This document shows, piece after piece, positions 34,248 through 41,507 of a stretch of DNA of 64,000 bases (the stretch's first letter is position 1; each line of letters starts with the position of its first letter). The stretch is from DAOTXS01 sp034435055 (GTDB lineage: Bacteria; Chloroflexota; Anaerolineae; UBA4142), in the NCBI GenBank assembly GCA_034435055.1, contig DAOTXS010000087.1, forward strand, positions 131,703 to 195,702, read 5' to 3'. The notes beneath the pieces were generated by a model. The model was not told where the DNA came from, searched no databases, and worked only from the letters and a program-made list of their open reading frames with translations. Both the position numbers and the translations under genes were made by a program.

Positions 34248-36194
34248 ATGAAAACATTGTCTTTAACACAGTTCGTAGATTCATTAGATCAGATTCTTTC
34301 CCAATTGCGCAATCGGCATTTTTTGGCGTTGGATGTAATCGCTTTTTGCGTAACGGCTTGGGTCGCCTTGTGGATTCGCTTGGAGGGCATCGATGTACTC
34401 GGCGATTATGCCAAAGATGTCGCGGTGTACGTGCTGGCGGCGACCGTGTTGCGCTGGTTGGTTTTTATTCCGATGGGCGTTTATTCGCGGTTCTGGTTGC
34501 AGGCAAGCATCGATGAATTAGGAACGATTGTGTTGTCGGTGTTGACCGCCACCGTACTGATCCTGCTCGCTTTCTTCGGCGGCTTGCGACCGCTGGGCTG
34601 GATCAGCGAAGGATTTCCCCGGTCGATTCCCCTGATCGATGGCGTGCTAGTTCTCATCGCCATTGGCGGATCGCGGTACAGCGTGCGCTGGATGGAACGG
34701 GTGCAACAACGTTTGCACAATCGTTCGCTCGCCGGCGCGCGCGTGGTGGTGATCGGTGCGGGGCAAGCCGGCGCGATGATTGTGCGCGAGATGCAGACCA
34801 ATCCGCAACTGGGCTTGTTGCCGGTTGCCTTTATCGACGCGGATCGCTGGAAGCACGGCACGCGGATTCAAGGTGTGCCGGTCGTCGGCGGTGATGATCG
34901 CTTGCGCAGTGTGGTGCAAGATTACAAGGTGCAGCAAGCAATCGTTGCGATGCCTACCGCACCCGGCAAAACGATTCGGGAATTGATGCAAAAGTGCCGC
35001 GCGTTGAATCTGCCGGTCAAGACGATTCCCGGGATGTTCGAAATTTTGGACGGCAGTGTAACCGTAAATCAACTGCGTCCCATCGAGATTATCGATCTCT
35101 TGCGGCGGGAGCCGATCAACATCGAGATGACGCAAGTGATCACGCTGTTGCAGGCAAAGCGCGTGTTGGTGACCGGCGCGGGCGGTTCCATCGGCAGTGA
35201 ATTGTGCCGCCAGATTGCGCGTTGCAATCCCGCGGCGCTCGTTCTGCTGGGGCATGGCGAGAATGCCATCTATGAAATCGCCAATGAACTTGAGGCGACG
35301 CACCGCCAACTCAAGATGCAGCGCGTTGTGGCAGACGTGCGCGATTGGGATCGGCTGGAAAAAGTTTTTGCGCAACACAAACCGCAAATCGTTTTCCACG
35401 CTGCAGCGCACAAGCATGTGCCGCTGATGGAGGAGAATATTGCCGATGCCATCTCGACGAACATCAAAGGCACGCAAACTATTCTCGCTGTCTCGGCGCG
35501 TACCGGGGTCAGTCATTTCGTTTTCATTTCAACCGACAAAGCGGTGAATCCGACGAGTGTGATGGGGGTTACCAAACGCGTCGCCGAGATGTTGGTGCAT
35601 CAAGCAGCAGAACGCACCGGGCGCTGTTTTTTGAGTGTGCGTTTTGGCAACGTGCTGGGTTCGCGCGGGAGTGTGGTGCCGTTGTTCGAACAGCAAATTG
35701 CGCGCGGGGGACCGGTAACGGTGACGCACCCGGAAGCGCGGCGATATTTTATGACCATCCCGGAATCGGTGCAGTTGGTGTTGCAAGCGGCGACGATGGG
35801 CAAAGGTGGCGAGACATTTGTCCTCGATATGGGCGAGCCGGTCAAGATTGTCGATCTGGCGAGCGACCTCATCCGGCTCAGCGGTCTCGAAGTGGGCAAG
35901 GACATTGAAATTACCTTTACCGGCTTGCGCCCCGGCGATAAACTTAGCGAGGAATTGTTTTTTTCCGACGAGATGTATACTCAAACAACGCATCCCAAGA
36001 TTTTTGCCTCGCGGAATGGCGCGACGCCCGCACATCTTTTCGCGCCATCGGCGTTGGATGAGCGGGTTGCCCAGTTGATCGAGGCGGCGCGCGTGGACGA
36101 CACGATGCAAATCGTCGCCCATTTGCAAGCGCTCGTTCCCGAATATTTGCCGGCATCGCTGAGCAGCCACCGTATGTCTGCCGGAATGCCTTGA
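34248..36194 (+). CDS. Membrane NDP-sugar 4,6-dehydratase (WbpM/PglF/CapD family)
   Basis: About 648 residues from the ATG at 34248, favoured because GAGG lies 6 bp upstream (GTG 34230 and ATG 34242 are also in frame). Four N-terminal membrane spans precede a first Rossmann-like domain (VVVIGAGQAGAMIV) and the SDR domain (VLVTGAGGSIGSE, about residue 304). The active site has Met439 and Lys443 in SVMGVTKRVAE instead of Tyr-xxx-Lys, as in the Ser-Met-Lys-type UDP-GlcNAc 4,6-dehydratases. It makes UDP-4-keto-6-deoxy-GlcNAc for amino sugars such as bacillosamine, QuiNAc or FucNAc. Confidence 0.9.
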   Translation: MKTLSLTQFVDSLDQILSQLRNRHFLALDVIAFCVTAWVALWIRLEGIDVLGDYAKDVAVYVLAATVLRWLVFIPMGVYSRFWLQASIDELGTIVLSVLTATVLILLAFFGGLRPLGWISEGFPRSIPLIDGVLVLIAIGGSRYSVRWMERVQQRLHNRSLAGARVVVIGAGQAGAMIVREMQTNPQLGLLPVAFIDADRWKHGTRIQGVPVVGGDDRLRSVVQDYKVQQAIVAMPTAPGKTIRELMQKCRALNLPVKTIPGMFEILDGSVTVNQLRPIEIIDLLRREPINIEMTQVITLLQAKRVLVTGAGGSIGSELCRQIARCNPAALVLLGHGENAIYEIANELEATHRQLKMQRVVADVRDWDRLEKVFAQHKPQIVFHAAAHKHVPLMEENIADAISTNIKGTQTILAVSARTGVSHFVFISTDKAVNPTSVMGVTKRVAEMLVHQAAERTGRCFLSVRFGNVLGSRGSVVPLFEQQIARGGPVTVTHPEARRYFMTIPESVQLVLQAATMGKGGETFVLDMGEPVKIVDLASDLIRLSGLEVGKDIEITFTGLRPGDKLSEELFFSDEMYTQTTHPKIFASRNGATPAHLFAPSALDERVAQLIEAARVDDTMQIVAHLQALVPEYLPASLSSHRMSAGMP

Positions 36195-36195
36195 G

Positions 36196-37359
36196 ATGCG
36201 GACGATTGCTCGCTTTGTGGCGAAATTTCTCGCTTGGGCAATCTTTCCGATCCTCGTTCTGTTATGGTTCCCGTCCCCGTGGATGTGGCTGGGATTTATC
36301 GCCCCATTGTTTTTTTTGATCGGTCGATGGATTGAGCGCGGCACGCCGTTGCCATCAACCCGCGCGAATCTGCCGCTGTTCATTTTTCTCCTTTGGGTTG
36401 CCTTTAGTTTTGCCGTCACGCCGGCATCCGACCTCGCCGTGATTACGGTGGGGCAAGTCCTTGTCGGCGTGACGGTGTTTTTTGTCCTGCGCGATTTCAC
36501 GCCGCCGATGGAACGCGCATTATGGATTGCCGGCGCGCTCGTTCTGCTGGGAGTGGTTTTTGCGCTCGTTGCGCCGTTCACCGTCAATTGGACGCCGAGC
36601 AAGTTGTTTGGCTTGCCCGAGTTCTATGACAAGTTGTGGTTCCGTCTGCCGGAAAAAACCAACTCCAACATTCTTGCCGGCGCACTCGCGCCGATGGTGC
36701 CGATTGCGCTCGCGCTTGTCCGGCAAAACGAACGGCGGTGGCGGATACTGGGCGCAACCGCGCTCGCGCCGATTTTGCTCATTGGGGTGTTGCTTCAATC
36801 GCGCGGCGCGTTTTTGGGGCTGGCGGCGGGCATCGTCGTTTGGCTCGCGCTCTATAATCGCTGGATGTTGCCGCTGGCTTTGGCAGGCATCCTGGGTTTG
36901 ATGGCGGTCGATGTTTTTTTCGGCGGCGCGTCGCTGGCAACGTTGTTGTACGGCGAAGCCGGCGCGACGATTGCCGGGACGATGGTGATGCGGCAAGACC
37001 TGTGGCGCGAAGCAGTCCTTTTGATTCGCCAAGCGCCATTATGGGGAATCGGACTGGGCGCGTACCCGCGCGTCTCTGCACACGCCTTGCCCCACGCGCA
37101 CAATCTCTTTTTGCAAATCGCGCTCGATACCGGCGTAATCGGGTTGGCGGCGTTTTTAGGTGTCGTTGGCGTGGCGATGCGCGCGGCGTGGTCGAGTTAT
37201 CGCGCTAAACTGAATCGCCATTTAGCCATCGGCGTGCTGGCGGCGTTCGTTGTGCTGATGGTGCACGGGTTGGGCGACGTGATTGTGTGGGGAACAGCCA
37301 AAGCAAGCATCGTGTTGTGGATTTTGCTCGCGCTGGCGATGGGGTTGGATGAGAATTGA
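36196..37359 (+). CDS. O-antigen ligase/polymerase-like membrane protein 1
   Basis: A 387-residue polytopic protein. A large loop and conserved C-terminal pattern (RQAPLWGIGLGAYPRV followed by HAHNLFLQIALDTGVIGLAAF) are those of the Wzy_C/WaaL O-antigen ligase family. It acts at the outer face of the membrane, joining lipid-linked polysaccharide to an acceptor or polymerising repeats. The ATG begins one base after the dehydratase stop. It is the last gene of the compact 32-37.4 kb operon. Repeat elements begin within 10 bp after its stop. Confidence 0.85.
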   Translation: MRTIARFVAKFLAWAIFPILVLLWFPSPWMWLGFIAPLFFLIGRWIERGTPLPSTRANLPLFIFLLWVAFSFAVTPASDLAVITVGQVLVGVTVFFVLRDFTPPMERALWIAGALVLLGVVFALVAPFTVNWTPSKLFGLPEFYDKLWFRLPEKTNSNILAGALAPMVPIALALVRQNERRWRILGATALAPILLIGVLLQSRGAFLGLAAGIVVWLALYNRWMLPLALAGILGLMAVDVFFGGASLATLLYGEAGATIAGTMVMRQDLWREAVLLIRQAPLWGIGLGAYPRVSAHALPHAHNLFLQIALDTGVIGLAAFLGVVGVAMRAAWSSYRAKLNRHLAIGVLAAFVVLMVHGLGDVIVWGTAKASIVLWILLALAMGLDEN

Positions 37360-37366
37360 AAACTTT

Positions 37367-37520
37367 ACCGCAGAGCACGCGGAGAACGCAAGGAAAATTG
37401 ATCTGTCATGCTGAGCACGTTCGCTTTGCTCAGTGTAAACTCCGCGAAGCATCTAGCTTGAAACTCGACCAGCCAAAGATATTTGCAAGATTCTTCGCCG
37501 CTTCGCGGCTCAGAATGACA
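37367..37520. repeat. MITE-like repeat copy 1 with arm (inverted orientation)
   Basis: 37404-37520 begins TGTCATGCTGAGC and ends GCTCAGAATGACA, giving 13-bp terminal inverted repeats. The reverse complement aligns with 38774-38892 over its whole length with about 10 mismatches and a 2-base gap (hand alignment). The 37-bp arm at 37367-37403 (ACCGCAGAGCACGCGGAGAA...) is likewise the inverse of 38893-38929. No coding capacity. Confidence 0.85.
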
Positions 37521-37565
37521 TTTTGATAGTGTCATTTAATATGATGTGTGTTGGATTTGCGGAAA

Positions 37566-38723
37566 ATGATTGAGCGACCGGAAGAACAATTCCTGATCGA
37601 TTGCGCGGGTTTGCCAATGCACCCGGCAAAAATCGCGCACGCGCGCACATTGATCGACGCGGGACTCGATTGGGATTATTTGACGCGTACCGCCGAGCAA
37701 CACAATCTCACGCCGGTGCTCGTCCGTCAAATCGATAATCATTTTGCCGATGCTGTCCCGCCGGCGATTGGGCAAAAACTCAAAGCGTCGATCGAGCAAA
37801 GCACGTACTGGAATTTGTGGCAAGCCGGGGAATTGCATCGACTCTTGGAATTGTTCAATCGCGCCGGCGTCCAAGCCGTCCCGCACAAAGGATTGTGGCT
37901 GGCGCAGGTGGCGTACGGCGGCTGGGCGTGGCGGCGCATCACCGACCTCGATCTTTTGATTTGCGCCCGGGATTTTTGGCGCGCCCGAAAAATTTTGCTC
38001 GCCGAAGGTTACGCGGCGTACCCGCAATTATCGGAACGGCAAACGCAAGCGTATGTGCAGTATCGCCACGAGTTGACGTTTCAACATTCCGCGAATCGTT
38101 TCATTGTCGATTTGCATTGGGGCGTGTGGTTTGCGCGGACGATTCTGTGGTTCGAGCGGATGCGCTTTTGGGATCGCTTGCGCCCGGTGAATATCGCCGG
38201 CAAAATGGTATCCGGCCTCGCGGCAGAAGACGCGCTCTTGTTGTTGGCGATGCACGGGCTGGTGCATTACTGGAGTTCGTTGAACTGGGGGGTGGACATT
38301 GCGCAATTGATCCGCGCGCATCCCAACACCTTCGATTGGACGTTGACGTTGCGTGAAGCCGAGCGGCTGGGGGTGATGCGGGTCTTGTTCATCGCGTTGA
38401 AACTCGCGCAGGAATTGATCGCGTTCGATTTGCCGGCGGACGTGGCGGCGCGCGTCGACCAGGATGAGGTGGCGGGCGCGCTGGCGGAGCGTTTCCGCGC
38501 CGGTTGGTTTCAACCGTCCCAGCCAATGTCCGGCTGGGACGAACTTGCGCTTGGCGTCCAAGCCCGGGAACGCTGGCGGGACAAACTGCATTGTGTACTG
38601 ACCATCTTGACCAGTCCAACGACCGAAGAAATCCAACGATGGCCCTTGCCCAAGCCGTTGTTCCCGTTCTATCGGATTTTGCGTCCGTTGCGGTTGACGT
38701 TGGAACGCGAGAGTGTTCAATAA
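37566..38723 (+). CDS. Putative nucleotidyltransferase (PF14907-like)
   Basis: About 385 residues from the ATG at 37566 (GTG 37548 would add six). The motif VPHKGLWLAQ followed by RRITDLDLLI (DLD at residues 127-129) is that of the uncharacterised NTP_transf_5 nucleotidyltransferase family, where the acidic residues would hold metal. The rest is helical with a conserved LLLAMHGLVHYWSSLNW. These proteins occur singly in polysaccharide and peptide clusters and their substrate is unknown. The gene is bracketed by inverted copies of a 120-bp repeat, so it may be a mobile or invertible passenger. Confidence 0.7.
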   Translation: MIERPEEQFLIDCAGLPMHPAKIAHARTLIDAGLDWDYLTRTAEQHNLTPVLVRQIDNHFADAVPPAIGQKLKASIEQSTYWNLWQAGELHRLLELFNRAGVQAVPHKGLWLAQVAYGGWAWRRITDLDLLICARDFWRARKILLAEGYAAYPQLSERQTQAYVQYRHELTFQHSANRFIVDLHWGVWFARTILWFERMRFWDRLRPVNIAGKMVSGLAAEDALLLLAMHGLVHYWSSLNWGVDIAQLIRAHPNTFDWTLTLREAERLGVMRVLFIALKLAQELIAFDLPADVAARVDQDEVAGALAERFRAGWFQPSQPMSGWDELALGVQARERWRDKLHCVLTILTSPTTEEIQRWPLPKPLFPFYRILRPLRLTLERESVQ

Positions 38724-38744
38724 ATTTTGCGAAATAAAAATCTC

Positions 38745-38929
38745 ACCGCCAAGACGCGAAGGACGCCAAGGAATGTCATTCTGAGCGACCGAAGGGAGCG
38801 AAGAATCTCGCAAATATCAATGGTCGGTCAAGTTTCAAGCTAGATGCTTCGCAGAGTTTACACTGAGCAAAGCGAACGTGCTCAGCATGACAGTTCAATT
38901 TTTCTTGGTGTTCTTTGTGTCTTTGCGGT
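38745..38929. repeat. Nested hairpin repeat containing MITE-like copy 2
   Basis: Outer arms at 38745-38773 (ACCGCCAAGACGCGAAGG...) and 38893-38929 (...CTTTGTGTCTTTGCGGT) are imperfect inverses. Between them lies a complete 119-bp unit, 38774-38892, with ends TGTCATTCTGAGC and GCTCAGCATGACA. This suggests insertion of one repeat family into the middle of another. Confidence 0.85.
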
Positions 38930-38938
38930 TAATATTAG

Positions 38939-39053
38939 ACGTTATCCGAAACAAGGAAAATCATCCACGAAGAACACGAAGGACACTAAAATAAGAAGAA
39001 ATAATTCGTGGTTCTTCGTGACCTTGGTGGAAAATATTTATTTCAGATAACGT
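38939..39053. repeat. 115-bp hairpin element with ACGTTATC ends
   Basis: The ends ACGTTATCCGAAA (38939-38951) and TTTCAGATAACGT (39041-39053) are inverse at 12 of 13 positions. Internal arms CCACGAAGAACACGAA and TTCGTGGTTCTTCGTG are also complementary. Partial relatives occur at 41276-41288 and 62085-62097. Confidence 0.8.
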
Positions 39054-39082
39054 TAATTATTTCGTATCAGGTCTGTTAGATA

Positions 39083-39772
39083 TTGGATCCGGTTTTGATT
39101 AGGGATATAATCGAATGGGACGTGGAAACTTGGTCGGCGGCGTTGCGGTTTTGGGAATCTGCCGTCGATTGGCGCGGCGCGCCGAAGATGTGTTTGGAAG
39201 TTGGCGCGGGGAACGGCGGGCTATCGTTGTGGCTCGCGCTCAAAGGTCATCGTGTCGTCTGTTCCGACTTGACCAGCCCGGCGAATCGAGCGGCACGTTT
39301 GCATGCCAAGTACGGCGTGTCTGCGCTGATCGAGTATGCGGCAATCGACGCGACGGACATTCCCGACCGCGCGCGGTTTGACATCGTCGCGTTCAAGTCT
39401 ATACTGGGCGGCATCGGCAGAAACAACGACCGCGCGCGGCAACAACGTGCCATCGACGAGATGTTCGACGCGCTCAAGCCGGGCGGCATGCTGTTGTTTG
39501 CGGAAAATTTGCGCGCGAGTCCGGCGCATCGGTTCTTTCGCGAAAAGTTTGTGGGCTGGGGCAAATCGTGGCGGTACGTGACGCTCGCCGAGATGCGTGA
39601 GTTTCTGCGCCAGTTTGCGACCGTGCAAATGCGCGCGACCGGCGTTATCGGCGTGTTGGGCAGGACGGAGCGCGAGCGGAATCTTTTGGCGCGGGTGGAC
39701 AATTGGGTGTTGAATCGATTGTGTCCGGACGAGTGGAAGTATTTGGTGTACGGCGTGGCGGTTAAATCGTAA
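39083..39772 (+). CDS. Class I SAM-dependent methyltransferase
   Basis: A 229-residue Rossmann-fold methyltransferase with a TTG start. Motif I is CLEVGAGNGGLSLWLA (residues 37-52) and VVCSDLTSP supplies the acidic residue binding the SAM ribose. FDIVAFKSILGGIGR and LKPGGMLLFAENL fit motifs II/III. The substrate is unknown, and sugar or lipid acceptors are likely from context. It stands alone between repeat elements, so it may be transcribed separately from both neighbours. Confidence 0.8.
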   Translation: MDPVLIRDIIEWDVETWSAALRFWESAVDWRGAPKMCLEVGAGNGGLSLWLALKGHRVVCSDLTSPANRAARLHAKYGVSALIEYAAIDATDIPDRARFDIVAFKSILGGIGRNNDRARQQRAIDEMFDALKPGGMLLFAENLRASPAHRFFREKFVGWGKSWRYVTLAEMREFLRQFATVQMRATGVIGVLGRTERERNLLARVDNWVLNRLCPDEWKYLVYGVAVKS

Positions 39773-39782
39773 ATCTTTTTTG

Positions 39783-39968
39783 TCCGCGAATTACGCGAAT
39801 TGACGCTAATCTTTTTTCAATCGCCTGACGCGGGGATGTCATTGCGATGGTTGAAACGTGTTGTACGTAACCAATCCGATTCATCGGATTTCTACCTGGT
39901 GAGACATCGAATTCATTCGATGGCGCTCTGTGCCGTTTTTCATTCGTATGATTCGTGGAATTCGCGGA
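39783..39968. repeat. Hairpin repeat with TCCGCGAATTACGCGAATT arms
   Basis: TCCGCGAATTACGCGAATT at 39783-39801 is the inverse partner of ATTCGTGGAATTCGCGGA ending at 39968. The interior is unrelated sequence. A short-loop relative lies at 48020-48085. It ends 27 bp before the wzm start. Confidence 0.7.
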
Positions 39969-39995
39969 TCAAAATTTCTTCGCAGTTGAAACGTA

Positions 39996-40850
39996 ATGAA
40001 TGATGTTTTGAATTCACAACAAGCGATGATTGAACCGACGGTGCGCATTCGTCCGCCGGGGAGTTGGATTTCCTTCGACTGGCGCGAACTGTGGGAATAC
40101 CGCGAACTGTTGTATTTCCTTGTCTGGCGCGATGTCAAAGTGCGCTATAAACAAACCGCGCTCGGCGTGCTGTGGGTCGTCTTGCAACCGCTTGCAACGA
40201 CGCTGATCTTTTCTGTCATCTTTGGCAATCTCGCCAAGATTCCGTCCGAGAATTTGCCGTACGCGGTGTTCGCGCTTGCCGGGCTGGTGCCGTGGAATTA
40301 TTTCGCGGGCGCGTTTTCGCGCGGCGGCACAAGTTTGGTGGGCAGTGCGAATCTCCTCTCCAAAGTGTATTTTCCGCGCCTCATCATTCCGATTGCAAGT
40401 ATGGCATCGGGGCTGATCGATCAAGCCATCGTCTTTGGTCTGCTCATCGTCTTGATGTTGTTCTTTGGCATCGTGCCGACTCTTGCCATCGTAACGTTGC
40501 CGTTCTTTCTTTTGCTCGCGATTGCGACCGCGCTCGGTGTGAGTTTGTGGCTTTCGGCGTTGCACGTTCAGTACCGCGACGTGGGGTATTTGATTCCGTT
40601 CATCGGTCAGTTTTGGATGTACGCGACGCCGGTGGTGTACCCGGCGAGCATGATTCCGGCGCAATGGCGCATTCTCTACGGCTTGAACCCGATGACCGGC
40701 GTCGTCGAAGGATTTCGCTGGGCGCTCTTTGGTACCGGCGCGGGACCGGATGCGATGTTGTTCGTATCGGTGGTGATGGTCGCGGTGCTGTTGGTGAGCG
40801 GTCTGTTTTTCTTCAAGCGGATGGAGGATGGTTTTGCGGATGTCGTTTGA
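39996..40850 (+). CDS. wzm: ABC-2 type polysaccharide export permease
   Basis: A 284-residue permease of the O-antigen/teichoic acid exporter family with six hydrophobic segments. The N-terminal SWISFDWRELWEYRELLYFLVWRD-like stretch and RYKQTALGVLWVVLQPL are family hallmarks. A C-terminal LNPMTGVVEGFRWALFG is also typical. With the ATPase at 41508 it moves a lipid-linked polymer across the membrane. In most genomes wzm and wzt are adjacent or overlap. Here 657 bp carrying a repeat-flanked four-helix-bundle gene lie between them. Confidence 0.92.
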   Translation: MNDVLNSQQAMIEPTVRIRPPGSWISFDWRELWEYRELLYFLVWRDVKVRYKQTALGVLWVVLQPLATTLIFSVIFGNLAKIPSENLPYAVFALAGLVPWNYFAGAFSRGGTSLVGSANLLSKVYFPRLIIPIASMASGLIDQAIVFGLLIVLMLFFGIVPTLAIVTLPFFLLLAIATALGVSLWLSALHVQYRDVGYLIPFIGQFWMYATPVVYPASMIPAQWRILYGLNPMTGVVEGFRWALFGTGAGPDAMLFVSVVMVAVLLVSGLFFFKRMEDGFADVV

Positions 40851-40851
40851 A

Positions 40852-40900
40852 AAGACCGGAGACCGGGGACGGAAGACCGGGGACAGGAGACCGGGAGGGG
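40852..40900 (-). repeat. GACCGG-type degenerate repeat, left copy (inverted)
   Basis: A purine-rich array of GACCGGRGACSGG-like units that starts two bases after the wzm stop. Its reverse complement matches the pyrimidine-rich arrays at 41437-41504 and inside wzt. It also supplies the GGGAGGGG ribosome site of the small gene that follows. Confidence 0.8.
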
Positions 40901-40903
40901 CAG

Positions 40904-41275
40904 ATGGCGGATGTGGTGTACAAGTTTGAGAAATTGGAAATTTATCGGTTGGCAATCGAGTATTTGGATTTGATTTATGCGGTTGCAGACAAGTTACCCA
41001 AGACCGAAGATTATAATTTGCGTTCACAGATCGTCCGCGCGGCGACATCGATTGTCTTGAACATTGCGGAAGGATCAACGAGTCAGAGCGACGCGGAACA
41101 GAATCGGTTTCTCGGGATGGCATTGCGTTCGCTCGTCGAAACGGTGGCGTGTCAACGCATTATCGAGCGCAGGAACTATTGTCAGTTAGCGGAAATTACG
41201 CCCGCGAAGGAATCCGCGCACACGTTGTTTGTCAAAATTCAAGCGATGCGAAAATCGCTTGTGCGAAATCAATAG
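40904..41275 (+). CDS. Four-helix-bundle protein (23S rRNA IVP/S23/Avd-like family)
   Basis: A 123-residue helical protein. YKFEKLEIYRLA at the start and LRSQIVRAATSIVLNIAEG (residues 39-57) are the signature of the S23/intervening-sequence four-helix-bundle family, which also includes the accessory protein Avd of diversity-generating retroelements. The biochemical role of solitary members is unknown. It is inserted between wzm and wzt, has inverted GACCGG-type arrays on both sides and its TAG stop is continuous with an ACGTTATCCGAAA repeat. No reverse transcriptase is nearby, so a retroelement role is not supported here. Confidence 0.88.
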   Translation: MADVVYKFEKLEIYRLAIEYLDLIYAVADKLPKTEDYNLRSQIVRAATSIVLNIAEGSTSQSDAEQNRFLGMALRSLVETVACQRIIERRNYCQLAEITPAKESAHTLFVKIQAMRKSLVRNQ

Positions 41276-41288
41276 ACGTTATCCGAAA
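41276..41288 (+). repeat. ACGTTATCCGAAA repeat end abutting a stop codon
   Basis: It is identical to the left end of the 115-bp element at 38939 and begins on the base after the TAG of the four-helix-bundle gene. The remaining 230 bp to wzt hold no gene. Confidence 0.65.
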
Positions 41289-41436
41289 TAATGGATCCGC
41301 AGATTGCACAGATTATTTTTCTGCGAAATCCGTGTAACACTTGCCTTGGCGGGAACGCAAGTGCCAGGGTCTATGGATTAATTTCCAGCACATTGGTTAT
41401 ACCGATAATGTCAAATAATCCTATGTCAATCTTAAT

Positions 41437-41504
41437 TCCCGGTCTCCGATTTTCTTCCGGTCATCGGTCTTTTTCCGGTCTCTGGTCTCCCGTCCCCGGT
41501 CTTG
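41437..41504 (+). repeat. CCGGTCT-type degenerate repeat, right copy
   Basis: An irregular array of CCGGTCTCCG/TTCCGGTC units running up to the wzt start. It is in inverse orientation to 40852-40900 and the same orientation as the coding copy at 41631-41699. Unit length varies, so it is a degenerate satellite rather than a CRISPR array. Confidence 0.8.
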
Positions 41505-41507
41505 CCT

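Larger units (their letters stand above)
38724..39082. other. 359-bp repeat-filled intergenic region
   Basis: Almost the whole gap consists of two hairpin elements (38745-38929 and 38939-39053). No gene is present. The downstream methyltransferase starts 30 bp after the second element, so transcripts from upstream must cross both structures. Confidence 0.75.

Noticed and set aside
40904..41275. Possible diversity-generating retroelement accessory gene (Avd)
   Set aside because: The family matches, but no reverse transcriptase, template repeat or variable-repeat target is visible in the window.
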